Below are positions 1-10,275 of a stretch of DNA of 64,000 nucleotides, one piece after another. This stretch comes from Polytrichum commune (Eukaryota > Streptophyta > Polytrichopsida > Polytrichales > Polytrichaceae). The DNA is taken from contig OX485807.1 in assembly GCA_950295325.1 (NCBI GenBank), positions 11,309,001 through 11,373,000 of the forward strand, given 5' to 3'. Below the pieces are notes generated by a model. The model was not told the DNA's origin. It worked only from the letters and a program-made list of their open reading frames with translations, and searched no databases. The translations under genes and the position numbers were made by a program. The number at the start of each line of letters is the position of its first letter. The stretch's first letter is position 1.

Positions 1-1175
1 GTTCAAAGGTCAAGACTTCAGGAGAACTACCCATCATTTTAGTGGAATCTATAGAATATGCCTCAAATTAGTAGAGGAAAACTGAAACATTCATCATGAA
101 ACCAGTTGGACTTGGAAACACTAGGATATTGATCAATTTTGTCCCAAAACCTCCTCGGACACTGACGGCGAGGAGTTGAGATATTTAATTATGGTCGAGG
201 CATCCATAGTCGACAAAGTCCATTTAACCACTCACTAGGGTCATGTAATGTCCACATGCATGAGATTTATAATTTTTAGCCAAATGGAATTAAGGTCTAT
301 GTGGCAGTGCTAGCTTGTGATTGCTTACCCTCATAAGAGTTTTGACAAATGTCGTCACCAACCATTAGTAGTTAGATGAGCGGCTGGTTATGGGTCGACC
401 TGTAGATCGACTATGTGTTGCCCTAATTTGATTGCTTCAAAATTTGTAGCAATTTCCATATTCTTGAAGAAAATTAAATTAGAAGAATTTACATTCTCTT
501 TAAAAGATGTTTCTCTTCACAAGAAAAATAATTCCCCGCTAGTACTCCTCCTAAACATATGCAAAATCTCTAATTTTATCGGTTACAGATGCCTCAACCT
601 TAGAGATGAAAAAGGGAAGGGTGGAAGTTGAGATCATAGTATCATGGCACTATCGATTCCAGCCTAATCAAAAGCCATTCTCAACCTAATCAAAATTCTG
701 GCACCCTATAGATTGTCGATGGATCCTGAGTGGGAATAGGTGCCTCTACTATACATAGGCACCACGAACCCAAGCCAGCCCTCGTGGGCTCCTTCGATCA
801 GAGTTAATTGTTGTTGCAACAACATACCCAGCTTCAACGTTGCCAGGGTCAGAATGCATCATGAGTGACTCTGAGACCAGTACAAGTGGCTTTTATTTTA
901 TTTGGCAGTGGGGTGGGAAGGGAACGTGTTTAGCAAACAAATTGAAAATATCTTTCATAGCATTCTTCATGTGGAGGCCACACAAAAATCGCCGGTTCCA
1001 AAATGGAAACCAGTGGACCCATGTATAAGAATTTGACCTTGATATGTGTCTAACCTTCGAGCGCTTGGTTTTAAGGTTGATACCTCTTTTGTTTTGTGGA
1101 AACACCTGTTTTCAACTCTACTTAAAGATGGTGGGTTTGTAAGGTTTAATTCTCAAAAGGTCAAGGCCAAATGTG

Positions 1176-1228
1176 TATGTGTGTGTATATATATGTATAT
1201 ATATGTATATGTATATGTATATGCATAC
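1176..1228. repeat. TG/TA microsatellite, in copy 1
   Basis: Compound simple repeat of GTGT and TATA/TGTA steps; an identical copy is at about 6334-6386 in copy 2. Confidence 0.85.
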
Positions 1229-2322
1229 ACAAAAAAATTCCAACATCTGCCTAAAACATTTCAGTCCAATTTAGTAGCTTGTTGAATAAAATTAACACTT
1301 TTTTATATAATAGATCTGACTGTGCAAAGGGCATCTCCATGTAGTTAGGATCGTTCACGCAAATTTTTATCCATCCATGTGTCCAAAATCCAAAAATTAT
1401 GATACGAAAGTGTGTGTTGGGGTATTGCTAGGCATTGATGACTTTCCCAAACAAAAACGTATGCCTCGGTGTTTAAGGGTTAAAACCGAGTTTTTCCGGT
1501 CGAAGCTAAAAACTTACATTTGTAACCAAAATAAGAGGGACCAACTTTGAAACTAAACTCCCAAAGTTAAGGCAAACATCAAAACCAAACTCCGTTCACC
1601 TTGGCCCACTAACCTCCATTTTGAAACCAATATTTCCAAAACGTGTGTGGCCTCCCCTTCTACATGGGTTTTTCTACGCTTTCTATAAGGGGGGTGGAAG
1701 ACTAAGCCAAAGAGGATCTAAAATTCAGATTCAGTTTGAGGTTGTTGAGGGAATATCCACATCGCAAGCCATGAATTCCAACACCAATCCGCCTTCCCCT
1801 CACCCCGCACTGCAAGCATTTGAGACCTTGGCAACACTACCAGCATTGATGAAATCTTGTCCCGTACCGTGTGTCATTGAATGATCTGCAAATCTACCAC
1901 AATGATAGATTTGCACATTCGTTCATTGAGATTGGACGATAGTGTCCTAACCCACATAAAAAGGTTGAGTTGCTAAAGAATGTTAGGGTTTGTTTGTCTA
2001 TATTTGACAATTAAAAAAATATTATGAACATTTATGCCACATGTATAATCGATGGAATTAGCAATAGAGACAACAACATTCATGAACATCACGCGTGTTG
2101 GTAGAATGTGTGTAGAAACTTAGTCTATCATATGTTTTATGCCACAATTAACACCTGGGCAACTAAGGTCAGAGACAAATTTGCATGTACAAACACAGTT
2201 GCCATTTCACATGCATAAGAGCATTCAGTTGATACATATAACAAACTGTATATTCAAGAAAGGTTTCGCTTGGGGGATGATTTCCAGGCTTTCATATGAA
2301 GTTGGGTCCATTTCCATACTAA

Positions 2323-2629
2323 GGGCCGGTTTACACTACGGTGGAGAAGTCCACCGGTCATGAAAAAAAAGGGCGTTTCTCAATTGTGATTGGTTGAAAA
2401 TGCAACTCTTGACCGGTGGGTGTTTACACTAGGTGAAGAAAACAATGGTGGTGAACTTTTCTCATGGATGATAAAATGACATGGCCACCTACATGGCGGC
2501 ACTTTTTGGAGTTGGGCTTCTCCGGAGGAGGAGTTTCTTGTCCGGCCTCAAGAAGCCGGAGAAGCCCAACTCAATAAAAATATTTCTTGACCGACCGGAG
2601 GCCTTCTCCACCGTAGTGTAAACCGGCCC
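2323..2629. mobile_element. Tourist-like MITE (PIF/Harbinger type), in copy 1
   Basis: A 307-bp non-coding element with terminal inverted repeats of about 27 bp beginning GGGCCGGTTTACACTACGG, flanked on both sides by TAA (2320-2322 and 2630-2632). TWA target duplications and a GGGCC start are typical of PIF/Harbinger-derived Tourist MITEs. The centre has a second perfect 16-bp inverted repeat (2510-2525 with 2556-2571), so the element can fold as a nested hairpin. It has no coding capacity. Confidence 0.88.
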
Positions 2630-2732
2630 TAAGCTTACCTTTCAGTTTTTAATCTAAAGTCTGGTCAAAGCAAAGCTTTTTTAGAATTCAAAAAGGTATG
2701 CAGGGAGACAATGAATGGGGGAGAACCAACTG

Positions 2733-3010
2733 CTACACTAAATGTGTTATTTAGTGTCACCAATTCTAATTGTATTGCTCAATACCACTTGTAAACCTCG
2801 GTGTAGTGTCACCAACACTAAATGTTAAACCCAACATTATTTTATCATTCCTTGTAACATTTTTGGGGGATCATAGATCTACAGTGTTGCAATTACTGTG
2901 GCTTACCAAGTGGTTTTCCATCCAGATTTCAATCATCCATGACAATATTTCATCACACATTACTGATAAGTGAAGGTAGGGTTTTGGCCAATGGATGAAC
3001 TGTGAGGCCA
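2733..3010. repeat. Dispersed palindrome-bearing repeat, in copy 1
   Basis: Begins with a 9-5-9 palindrome (2735-2757: ACACTAAAT, 5-nt spacer, ATTTAGTGT), followed about 67 bp on by a second motif reading TGTAGTGTCACCAACACTA. Downstream comes a segment shared with 56,105-56,340 and, inverted, with 61,030-61,170 (around 'CATGACAATATTTCATCAC'). A relative lies at 63,650-63,760. It looks like a non-autonomous element whose outer ends I could not fix. Confidence 0.6.
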
Positions 3011-3350
3011 AACCGCCCACCCTTAAGCGTCCTAGTCCAGGTGAGGGAATGGATATCACATTCGTTTCACATAGCTCCCTCTTACCCACTTCATTGGAAG
3101 TCATTACATTTCTCATTAATTCGTACACACCAATTTATTCCATAACAAGATTACAAGTGTTAAGAAACGCTCTTCTCTATCATGGCGCTATTCGCGTGCT
3201 CAAGTACAATCCCACACAACTTAATCACCACTCTAATGAACTAGTTCTTTTCCTCTTTGTTTAAAACCAACACTATGTACTAACCTAATTGACTACGCTA
3301 CAATTTAGTCTAGTGTAACTATTAGCTCCCCCGAATTCTACCAGCTGCTC

Positions 3351-3700
3351 CTTAGTAAGCTTTTGTCCCAGCTCTTAGTGAGCTTCTGTCCTCGGCCTTA
3401 GTAGGCCTCTGCCCTTGGCCTTAGTAGATGTTGGTCTCATCTAAGTAAGCTTTGTCTTCGGCCTTAGTAGATGTTGGCCTCGGCCTTAGTAGTTGCTGGT
3501 CTCATCTAAGTAAGCTCTGCCCTTGGCCTTAGTAAGCCCATGGTCTCGTCTAAGTAAGCTCTACCCTCGGCCTTAGTAAGCCCCTGGTCTCGTCTAAGTA
3601 AGCTTTGCCCTCCCTTAGTAGTTGTTGGTCTCATCTAAGTAAGCTCTGCCCTCGGCCTTAGTAGTTGTTGGCCTCATCTAAGTAAACTCTGCCATTGGCC
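3351..3700. repeat. Degenerate minisatellite, in copy 1
   Basis: About eight imperfect copies of a roughly 43-45-bp unit built from the phrases GTCTCATCTAAGTAAGCTCT and GCCCTCGGCCTTAGTAG. Units differ by substitutions and small deletions, so this is an old array. No open frame runs through it. Confidence 0.85.
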
Positions 3701-3760
3701 TTTCTAATCGCTAATTTTCTAAGCTCCCTCTAATCAACTACATTCTCTACCACACTACAC

Positions 3761-3782
3761 CACACACACACACACACACACA
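3761..3782. repeat. (CA)11 microsatellite, in copy 1
   Basis: Eleven CA units followed by a short GA run. The copy at 8919-8940 has the same repeat number, which matters for dating the duplication because such tracts mutate fast. Confidence 0.9.
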
Positions 3783-4281
3783 CCACAAGAGAGAGAGCTG
3801 ACTTTTCAAAACTTTCACAAAGTTTGAACTTCCTCTTTTCAGAGGCCAAATCCTTCAAGTTCTTCTTCATTGTAATGCAAGGGTGGGTGGGTGGGAATGT
3901 TTACAAGACTCTTTCTAAGTCACTTACCTTGCCCTATTTCACCATTACATAGTGCTTTGCATAAGAGAGTCCTTTGCAGTCATATATTGATGGGTGTATT
4001 GTATCACCTAAGTATTCTATGCCATATCCTAACTTGCCTTGCAATGATGAGTGCCTCATTTACATGCTTTGTGAACAAATGGTTTTCATTACCCATTTGT
4101 ATGGTTTCACTTATCCCATGCTTTGGAGTCTAATCCCCAACCTTCATGTTCTAATGCAAAAATGTATCTATCTAGTCCACTACATGTATGAGGTACTTAC
4201 AAAGAGGAAATAATCCTATTAGCCTCAACCAATGGAAATGCATAAAATGTCATAATCACAAAGCATTACTGCATTGAACGT

Positions 4282-4393
4282 GTGAAGGGCCTGCCTCACC
4301 TGTGCCCATGCAACCAACCAACAAAAAATGAGGATTAGTTACGTACACGAGGTAAATAACAGCAGGACCCAGTTGTTATCCATGTCGCACACT
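4282..4393. repeat. Dispersed repeat, inverted partner at 31,618-31,730
   Basis: About 110 bp, with CTCACCTGTGCCCATGCAAC and GAGGATTAGTTACGTACACG as landmarks. The reverse complement of this stretch recurs at 31,618-31,730 with a few differences, and again at 9440-9551 through the tandem duplication. Confidence 0.8.
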
Positions 4394-4534
4394 TAGACTC
4401 CATTTCAAAAACATCAAAGTATTTCAAGAAAGTTACACTCATTGTCAAGCCACATATGAGTGTTCAAACCTGTTCTTTTGCCATGATGGGGTAACTCCAA
4501 GTAGAATACTCTTCTTGGTGGTGACTCCTACTCC

Positions 4535-4732
4535 TTCACGCTTAGCACTTAACTAATACCCTAATTCACACTAAGTTGGCCGCACCTTCCACTACCGTGA
4601 ATAGTAGAAAAGAGGCTCCGTTTTAGGGTTAAAGGGTTTATATTGGAGTTCTTACCTATGGTAAGTTCTTCACGCTTAGCACTTAACTAATACCCTAATT
4701 CACACTAAGTTGGCCGCACCTTCCACTACCGT
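4535..4732. repeat. 134-bp direct repeats at the duplication joint
   Basis: A 134-bp unit beginning TTCACGCTTAGCACTTAAC is complete at 4535-4668 and restarts at 4669, but the second unit is cut off at 4732 where copy 2 begins. It contains AGGGTTAAAGGG and TACCCTAATTC phrases; these are not telomere arrays. Confidence 0.85.
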
Positions 4733-7480
4733 CCCCACTTGATCGACTCATCATGGCAGAGCCAGACAAAAGGCGAGCTCCCCACTCATTGAGCTCCACA
4801 AAGCACCTTTTTCTTCGCCACACTCTGGGCACACTCTTCCTGCCTCCGAAACAAACACCCAATTTTATTTTTTACAAAAATTAAGACCTTCATCACTTAG
4901 TCGTATCCTAAGTAAGCTCGTTCGACTCAGGAGATTGAACCTACCTGACTGCAGAGTGGCAGGATGACTACTATTACTACTTTCTACCTATTCATCAATT
5001 TCTTGCCCACTTCCGAACGGTTTTTTCATCATCGTCGATCGTGGGGGTGGTGATGAGGGTGCCTTTCGAAACAGACTGGAGATGGAACGGCGAGCAATGA
5101 ATGGGGAGAACCGACTAGCTAGTTACACATGAGCCGGGTTGAGGTTGAGAAATAACCGGTTCAAAGGTCAAGACTTCAGGAGAACTACCCATCATTTTAG
5201 TGGAATCTATAGAATATGCCTCAAATTAGTAGAGGAAAACTGAAACATTCATCATGAAACCAGTTGGACTTGGAAACACTAGGATATTGATCAATTTTGT
5301 CCCAAAACCTCCTCGGACACTGACGGCGAGGAGTTGAGATATTTAATTATGGTCGAGGCATCCATAGTCGACAAAGTCCATTTAACCACTCACTAGGGTC
5401 ATGTAATGTCCACATGCATGAGATTTATAATTTTTAGCCAAATGGAATTAAGGTCTATGTGGCAGTGCTAGCTTGTGATTGCTTACCCTCATAAGAGTTT
5501 TGACAAATGTCGTCACCAACCATTAGTAGTTAGATGAGCGGCTGGTTATGGGTCGACCTGTAGATCGACTATGTGTTGCCCTAATTTGATTGCTTCAAAA
5601 TTTGTAGCAATTTCCATATTCTTGAAGAAAATTAAATTAGAAGAATTTACATTCTCTTTAAAAGATGTTTCTCTTCACAAGAAAAATAATTCCCCGCTAG
5701 TACTCCTCCTAAACATATGCAAAATCTCTAATTTTATCGGTTACAGATGCCTCAACCTTAGAGATGAAAAAGGGAAGGGTGGAAGTTGAGATCATAGTAT
5801 CATGGCACTATCGATTCCAGCCTAATCAAAAGCCATTCTCAACCTAATCAAAATTCTGGCACCCTATAGATTGTCGATGGATCCTGAGTGGGAATAGGTG
5901 CCTCTACTATACATAGGCACCACGAACCCAAGCCAGCCCTCGTGGGCTCCTTCGATCAGAGTTAATTGTTGTTGCAACAACATACCCAGCTTCAACGTTG
6001 CCAGGGTCAGAATGCATCATGAGTGACTCTGAGACCAGTACAAGTGGCTTTTATTTTATTTGGCAGTGGGGTGGGAAGGGAACGTGTTTAGCAAACAAAT
6101 TGAAAATATCTTTCATAGCATTCTTCATGTGGAGGCCACACAAAAATCGCCGGTTCCAAAATGGAAACCAGTGGACCCATGTATAAGAATTTGACCTTGA
6201 TATGTGTCTAACCTTCGAGCGCTTGGTTTTAAGGTTGATACCTCTTTTGTTTTGTGGAAACACCTGTTTTCAACTCTACTTAAAGATGGTGGGTTTGTAA
6301 GGTTTAATTCTCAAAAGGTCAAGGCCAAATGTGTATGTGTGTGTATATATATGTATATATATGTATATGTATATGTATATGCATACACAAAAAAATTCCA
6401 ACATCTGCCTAAAACATTTCAGTCCAATTTAGTAGCTTGTTGAATAAAATTAACACTTTTTTATATAATAGATCTGACTGTGCAAAGGGCATCTCCATGT
6501 AGTTAGGATCGTTCACGCAAATTTTTATCCATCCATGTGTCCAAAATCCAAAAATTATGATACGAAAGTGTGTGTTGGGGTATTGCTAGGCATTGATGAC
6601 TTTCCCAAACAAAAACGTATGCCTCGGTGTTTAAGGGTTAAAACCGAGTTTTTCCGGTCGAAGCTAAAAACTTACATTTGTAACCAAAATAAGAGGGACC
6701 AACTTTGAAACTAAACTCCCAAAGTTAAGGCAAACATCAAAACCAAACTCCGTTCACCTTGGCCCACTAACCTCCATTTTGAAACCAATATTTCCAAAAC
6801 GTGTGTGGCCTCCCCTTCTACATGGGTTTTTCTACGCTTTCTATAAGGGGGGTGGAAGACTAAGCCAAAGAGGATCTAAAATTCAGATTCAGTTTGAGGT
6901 TGTTGAGGGAATATCCACATCGCAAGCCATGAATTCCAACACCAATCCGCCTTCCCCTCACCCCGCACTGCAAGCATTTGAGACCTTGGCAACACTACCA
7001 GCATTGATGAAATCTTGTCCCGTACCGTGTGTCATTGAATGATCTGCAAATCTACCACAATGATAGATTTGCACATTCGTTCATTGAGATTGGACGATAG
7101 TGTCCTAACCCACATAAAAAGGTTGAGTTGCTAAAGAATGTTAGGGTTTGTTTGTCTATATTTGACAATTAAAAAAATATTATGAACATTTATGCCACAT
7201 GTATAATCGATGGAATTAGCAATAGAGACAACAACATTCATGAACATCACGCGTGTTGGTAGAATGTGTGTAGAAACTTAGTCTATCATATGTTTTATGC
7301 CACAATTAACACCTGGGCAACTAAGGTCAGAGACAAATTTGCATGTACAAACACAGTTGCCATTTCACATGCATAAGAGCATTCAGTTGATACATATAAC
7401 AAACTGTATATTCAAGAAAGGTTTCGCTTGGGGGATGATTTCCAGGCTTTCATATGAAGTTGGGTCCATTTCCATACTAA

Positions 7481-7787
7481 GGGCCGGTTTACACTACGGT
7501 GGAGAAGTCCACCGGTCATGAAAAAAAAGGGCGTTTCTCAATTGTGATTGGTTGAAAATGCAACTCTTGACCGGTGGGTGTTTACACTAGGTGAAGAAAA
7601 CAATGGTGGTGAACTTTTCTCATGGATGATAAAATGACATGGCCACCTACATGGCGGCACTTTTTGGAGTTGGGCTTCTCCGGAGGAGGAGTTTCTTGTC
7701 CGGCCTCAAGAAGCCGGAGAAGCCCAACTCAATAAAAATATTTCTTGACCGACCGGAGGCCTTCTCCACCGTAGTGTAAACCGGCCC
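7481..7787. mobile_element. Tourist-like MITE, in copy 2
   Basis: Same element as at 2323-2629, carried along in the tandem duplication; termini, TAA flanks and central hairpin are identical. Confidence 0.88.
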
Positions 7788-7890
7788 TAAGCTTACCTTT
7801 CAGTTTTTAATCTAAAGTCTGGTCAAAGCAAAGCTTTTTTAGAATTCAAAAAGGTATGCAGGGAGACAATGAATGGGGGAGAACCAACTG

Positions 7891-8168
7891 CTACACTAAA
7901 TGTGTTATTTAGTGTCACCAATTCTAATTGTATTGCTCAATACCACTTGTAAACCTCGGTGTAGTGTCACCAACACTAAATGTTAAACCCAACATTATTT
8001 TATCATTCCTTGTAACATTTTTGGGGGATCATAGATCTACAGTGTTGCAATTACTGTGGCTTACCAAGTGGTTTTCCATCCAGATTTCAATCATCCATGA
8101 CAATATTTCATCACACATTACTGATAAGTGAAGGTAGGGTTTTGGCCAATGGATGAACTGTGAGGCCA
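7891..8168. repeat. Dispersed palindrome-bearing repeat, in copy 2
   Basis: Duplicate of 2733-3010 within copy 2, identical including the 9-5-9 palindrome (7893-7915). Confidence 0.6.
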
Positions 8169-8508
8169 AACCGCCCACCCTTAAGCGTCCTAGTCCAGGT
8201 GAGGGAATGGATATCACATTCGTTTCACATAGCTCCCTCTTACCCACTTCATTGGAAGTCATTACATTTCTCATTAATTCGTACACACCAATTTATTCCA
8301 TAACAAGATTACAAGTGTTAAGAAACGCTCTTCTCTATCATGGCGCTATTCGCGTGCTCAAGTACAATCCCACACAACTTAATCACCACTCTAATGAACT
8401 AGTTCTTTTCCTCTTTGTTTAAAACCAACACTATGTACTAACCTAATTGACTACGCTACAATTTAGTCTAGTGTAACTATTAGCTCCCCCGAATTCTACC
8501 AGCTGCTC

Positions 8509-8858
8509 CTTAGTAAGCTTTTGTCCCAGCTCTTAGTGAGCTTCTGTCCTCGGCCTTAGTAGGCCTCTGCCCTTGGCCTTAGTAGATGTTGGTCTCATCT
8601 AAGTAAGCTTTGTCTTCGGCCTTAGTAGATGTTGGCCTCGGCCTTAGTAGTTGCTGGTCTCATCTAAGTAAGCTCTGCCCTTGGCCTTAGTAAGCCCATG
8701 GTCTCGTCTAAGTAAGCTCTACCCTCGGCCTTAGTAAGCCCCTGGTCTCGTCTAAGTAAGCTTTGCCCTCCCTTAGTAGTTGTTGGTCTCATCTAAGTAA
8801 GCTCTGCCCTCGGCCTTAGTAGTTGTTGGCCTCATCTAAGTAAACTCTGCCATTGGCC
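8509..8858. repeat. Degenerate minisatellite, in copy 2
   Basis: Identical second copy of the array at 3351-3700. Confidence 0.85.
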
Positions 8859-9692
8859 TTTCTAATCGCTAATTTTCTAAGCTCCCTCTAATCAACTACA
8901 TTCTCTACCACACTACACCACACACACACACACACACACACCACAAGAGAGAGAGCTGACTTTTCAAAACTTTCACAAAGTTTGAACTTCCTCTTTTCAG
9001 AGGCCAAATCCTTCAAGTTCTTCTTCATTGTAATGCAAGGGTGGGTGGGTGGGAATGTTTACAAGACTCTTTCTAAGTCACTTACCTTGCCCTATTTCAC
9101 CATTACATAGTGCTTTGCATAAGAGAGTCCTTTGCAGTCATATATTGATGGGTGTATTGTATCACCTAAGTATTCTATGCCATATCCTAACTTGCCTTGC
9201 AATGATGAGTGCCTCATTTACATGCTTTGTGAACAAATGGTTTTCATTACCCATTTGTATGGTTTCACTTATCCCATGCTTTGGAGTCTAATCCCCAACC
9301 TTCATGTTCTAATGCAAAAATGTATCTATCTAGTCCACTACATGTATGAGGTACTTACAAAGAGGAAATAATCCTATTAGCCTCAACCAATGGAAATGCA
9401 TAAAATGTCATAATCACAAAGCATTACTGCATTGAACGTGTGAAGGGCCTGCCTCACCTGTGCCCATGCAACCAACCAACAAAAAATGAGGATTAGTTAC
9501 GTACACGAGGTAAATAACAGCAGGACCCAGTTGTTATCCATGTCGCACACTTAGACTCCATTTCAAAAACATCAAAGTATTTCAAGAAAGTTACACTCAT
9601 TGTCAAGCCACATATGAGTGTTCAAACCTGTTCTTTTGCCATGATGGGGTAACTCCAAGTAGAATACTCTTCTTGGTGGTGACTCCTACTCC

Positions 9693-9958
9693 TTCACGCT
9701 TAGCACTTAACTAATACCCTAATTCACACTAAGTTGGCCGCACCTTCCACTACCGTGAATAGTAGAAAAGAGGCTCCGTTTTAGGGTTAAAGGGTTTATA
9801 TTGGAGTTCTTACCTATGGTAAGTTCTTCACGCTTAGCACTTAACTAATACCCTAATTCACACTAAGTTGGCCGCACCTTCCACTACCGTGAATAGTAGA
9901 AAAGAGGCTCCGTTTTAGGGTTAAGGGTTTACATTGGAGTTCTTACCTATGGTAAGTT
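9693..9958. repeat. 134-bp direct repeats, two full units
   Basis: Two units (9693-9826 and 9827-about 9958), the second slightly diverged (one A fewer, TTACATTGG for TTATATTGG). The right edge of the tandem duplication (9890) falls inside the second unit. Confidence 0.85.
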
Positions 9959-10218
9959 CTCTCAACCCTAATTTTGGCTTTAGGTTTGAGACGTGGGCCC
10001 GTCTGTCACTAAGCTCGTGTCATATTTTTCATCCATTCCTCCATAGTGTTTGCTTCATGGTAAGTACAAATTCTTGCCATGTGCTTGGGTCTTAGTATTT
10101 TTTGGCTTATTGGTCATTTATGCTATTAGTAAATACCTTTGCCACGTGCTCATTTATAAAGGTAGTTTATGAATTTCAGAAAATTGCATGGTAAGGCATT
10201 AAACAAGAGCTAGAAAGA

Positions 10219-10275
<57 letters not shown>

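Larger units (their letters stand above)
1..4732 (+). repeat. Tandem duplication, copy 1 (left end outside window)
   Basis: First copy of a 5,158-bp direct tandem duplication. Every base I compared recurs 5,158 bp downstream with no insertion or deletion, including the AC and TA/TG microsatellites. Copy 1 ends at 4732, where its sequence breaks off inside a 134-bp repeat and copy 2 begins; about 425 bp of its left end lie before the window. I see no convincing gene in the unit: all open frames are short and lack homology I recognise. Contents are a MITE, a minisatellite, a palindrome repeat and fragments of dispersed repeats, listed separately. Confidence 0.95.
4733..9890 (+). repeat. Tandem duplication, copy 2 (complete unit)
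   Basis: Complete 5,158-bp unit. The first 426 bp (4733-5158) correspond to the part of copy 1 outside the window; 5159-9890 matches 1-4732. The match ends at 9890, after which copy 2 continues into unique flank (rest of a 134-bp repeat unit, then new sequence). The lack of differences means either a very recent duplication or an assembly artefact. Confidence 0.95.

Noticed and set aside
3351-3700. Regular repeats considered as a CRISPR-like array
   Set aside because: Units are contiguous and degenerate without unique spacers, and the DNA is plant nuclear.
413-4213. Short frames in the tandem unit that recur at +5,158
   Set aside because: Perfect recurrence comes from the recent duplication and is not evidence of coding; some start at non-ATG codons and none has features of a known protein.
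4600-4660. AGGGTTAAAGGG and TACCCTAAT words as possible interstitial telomere repeats
   Set aside because: Only single occurrences per 134-bp unit, not tandem TTTAGGG arrays.
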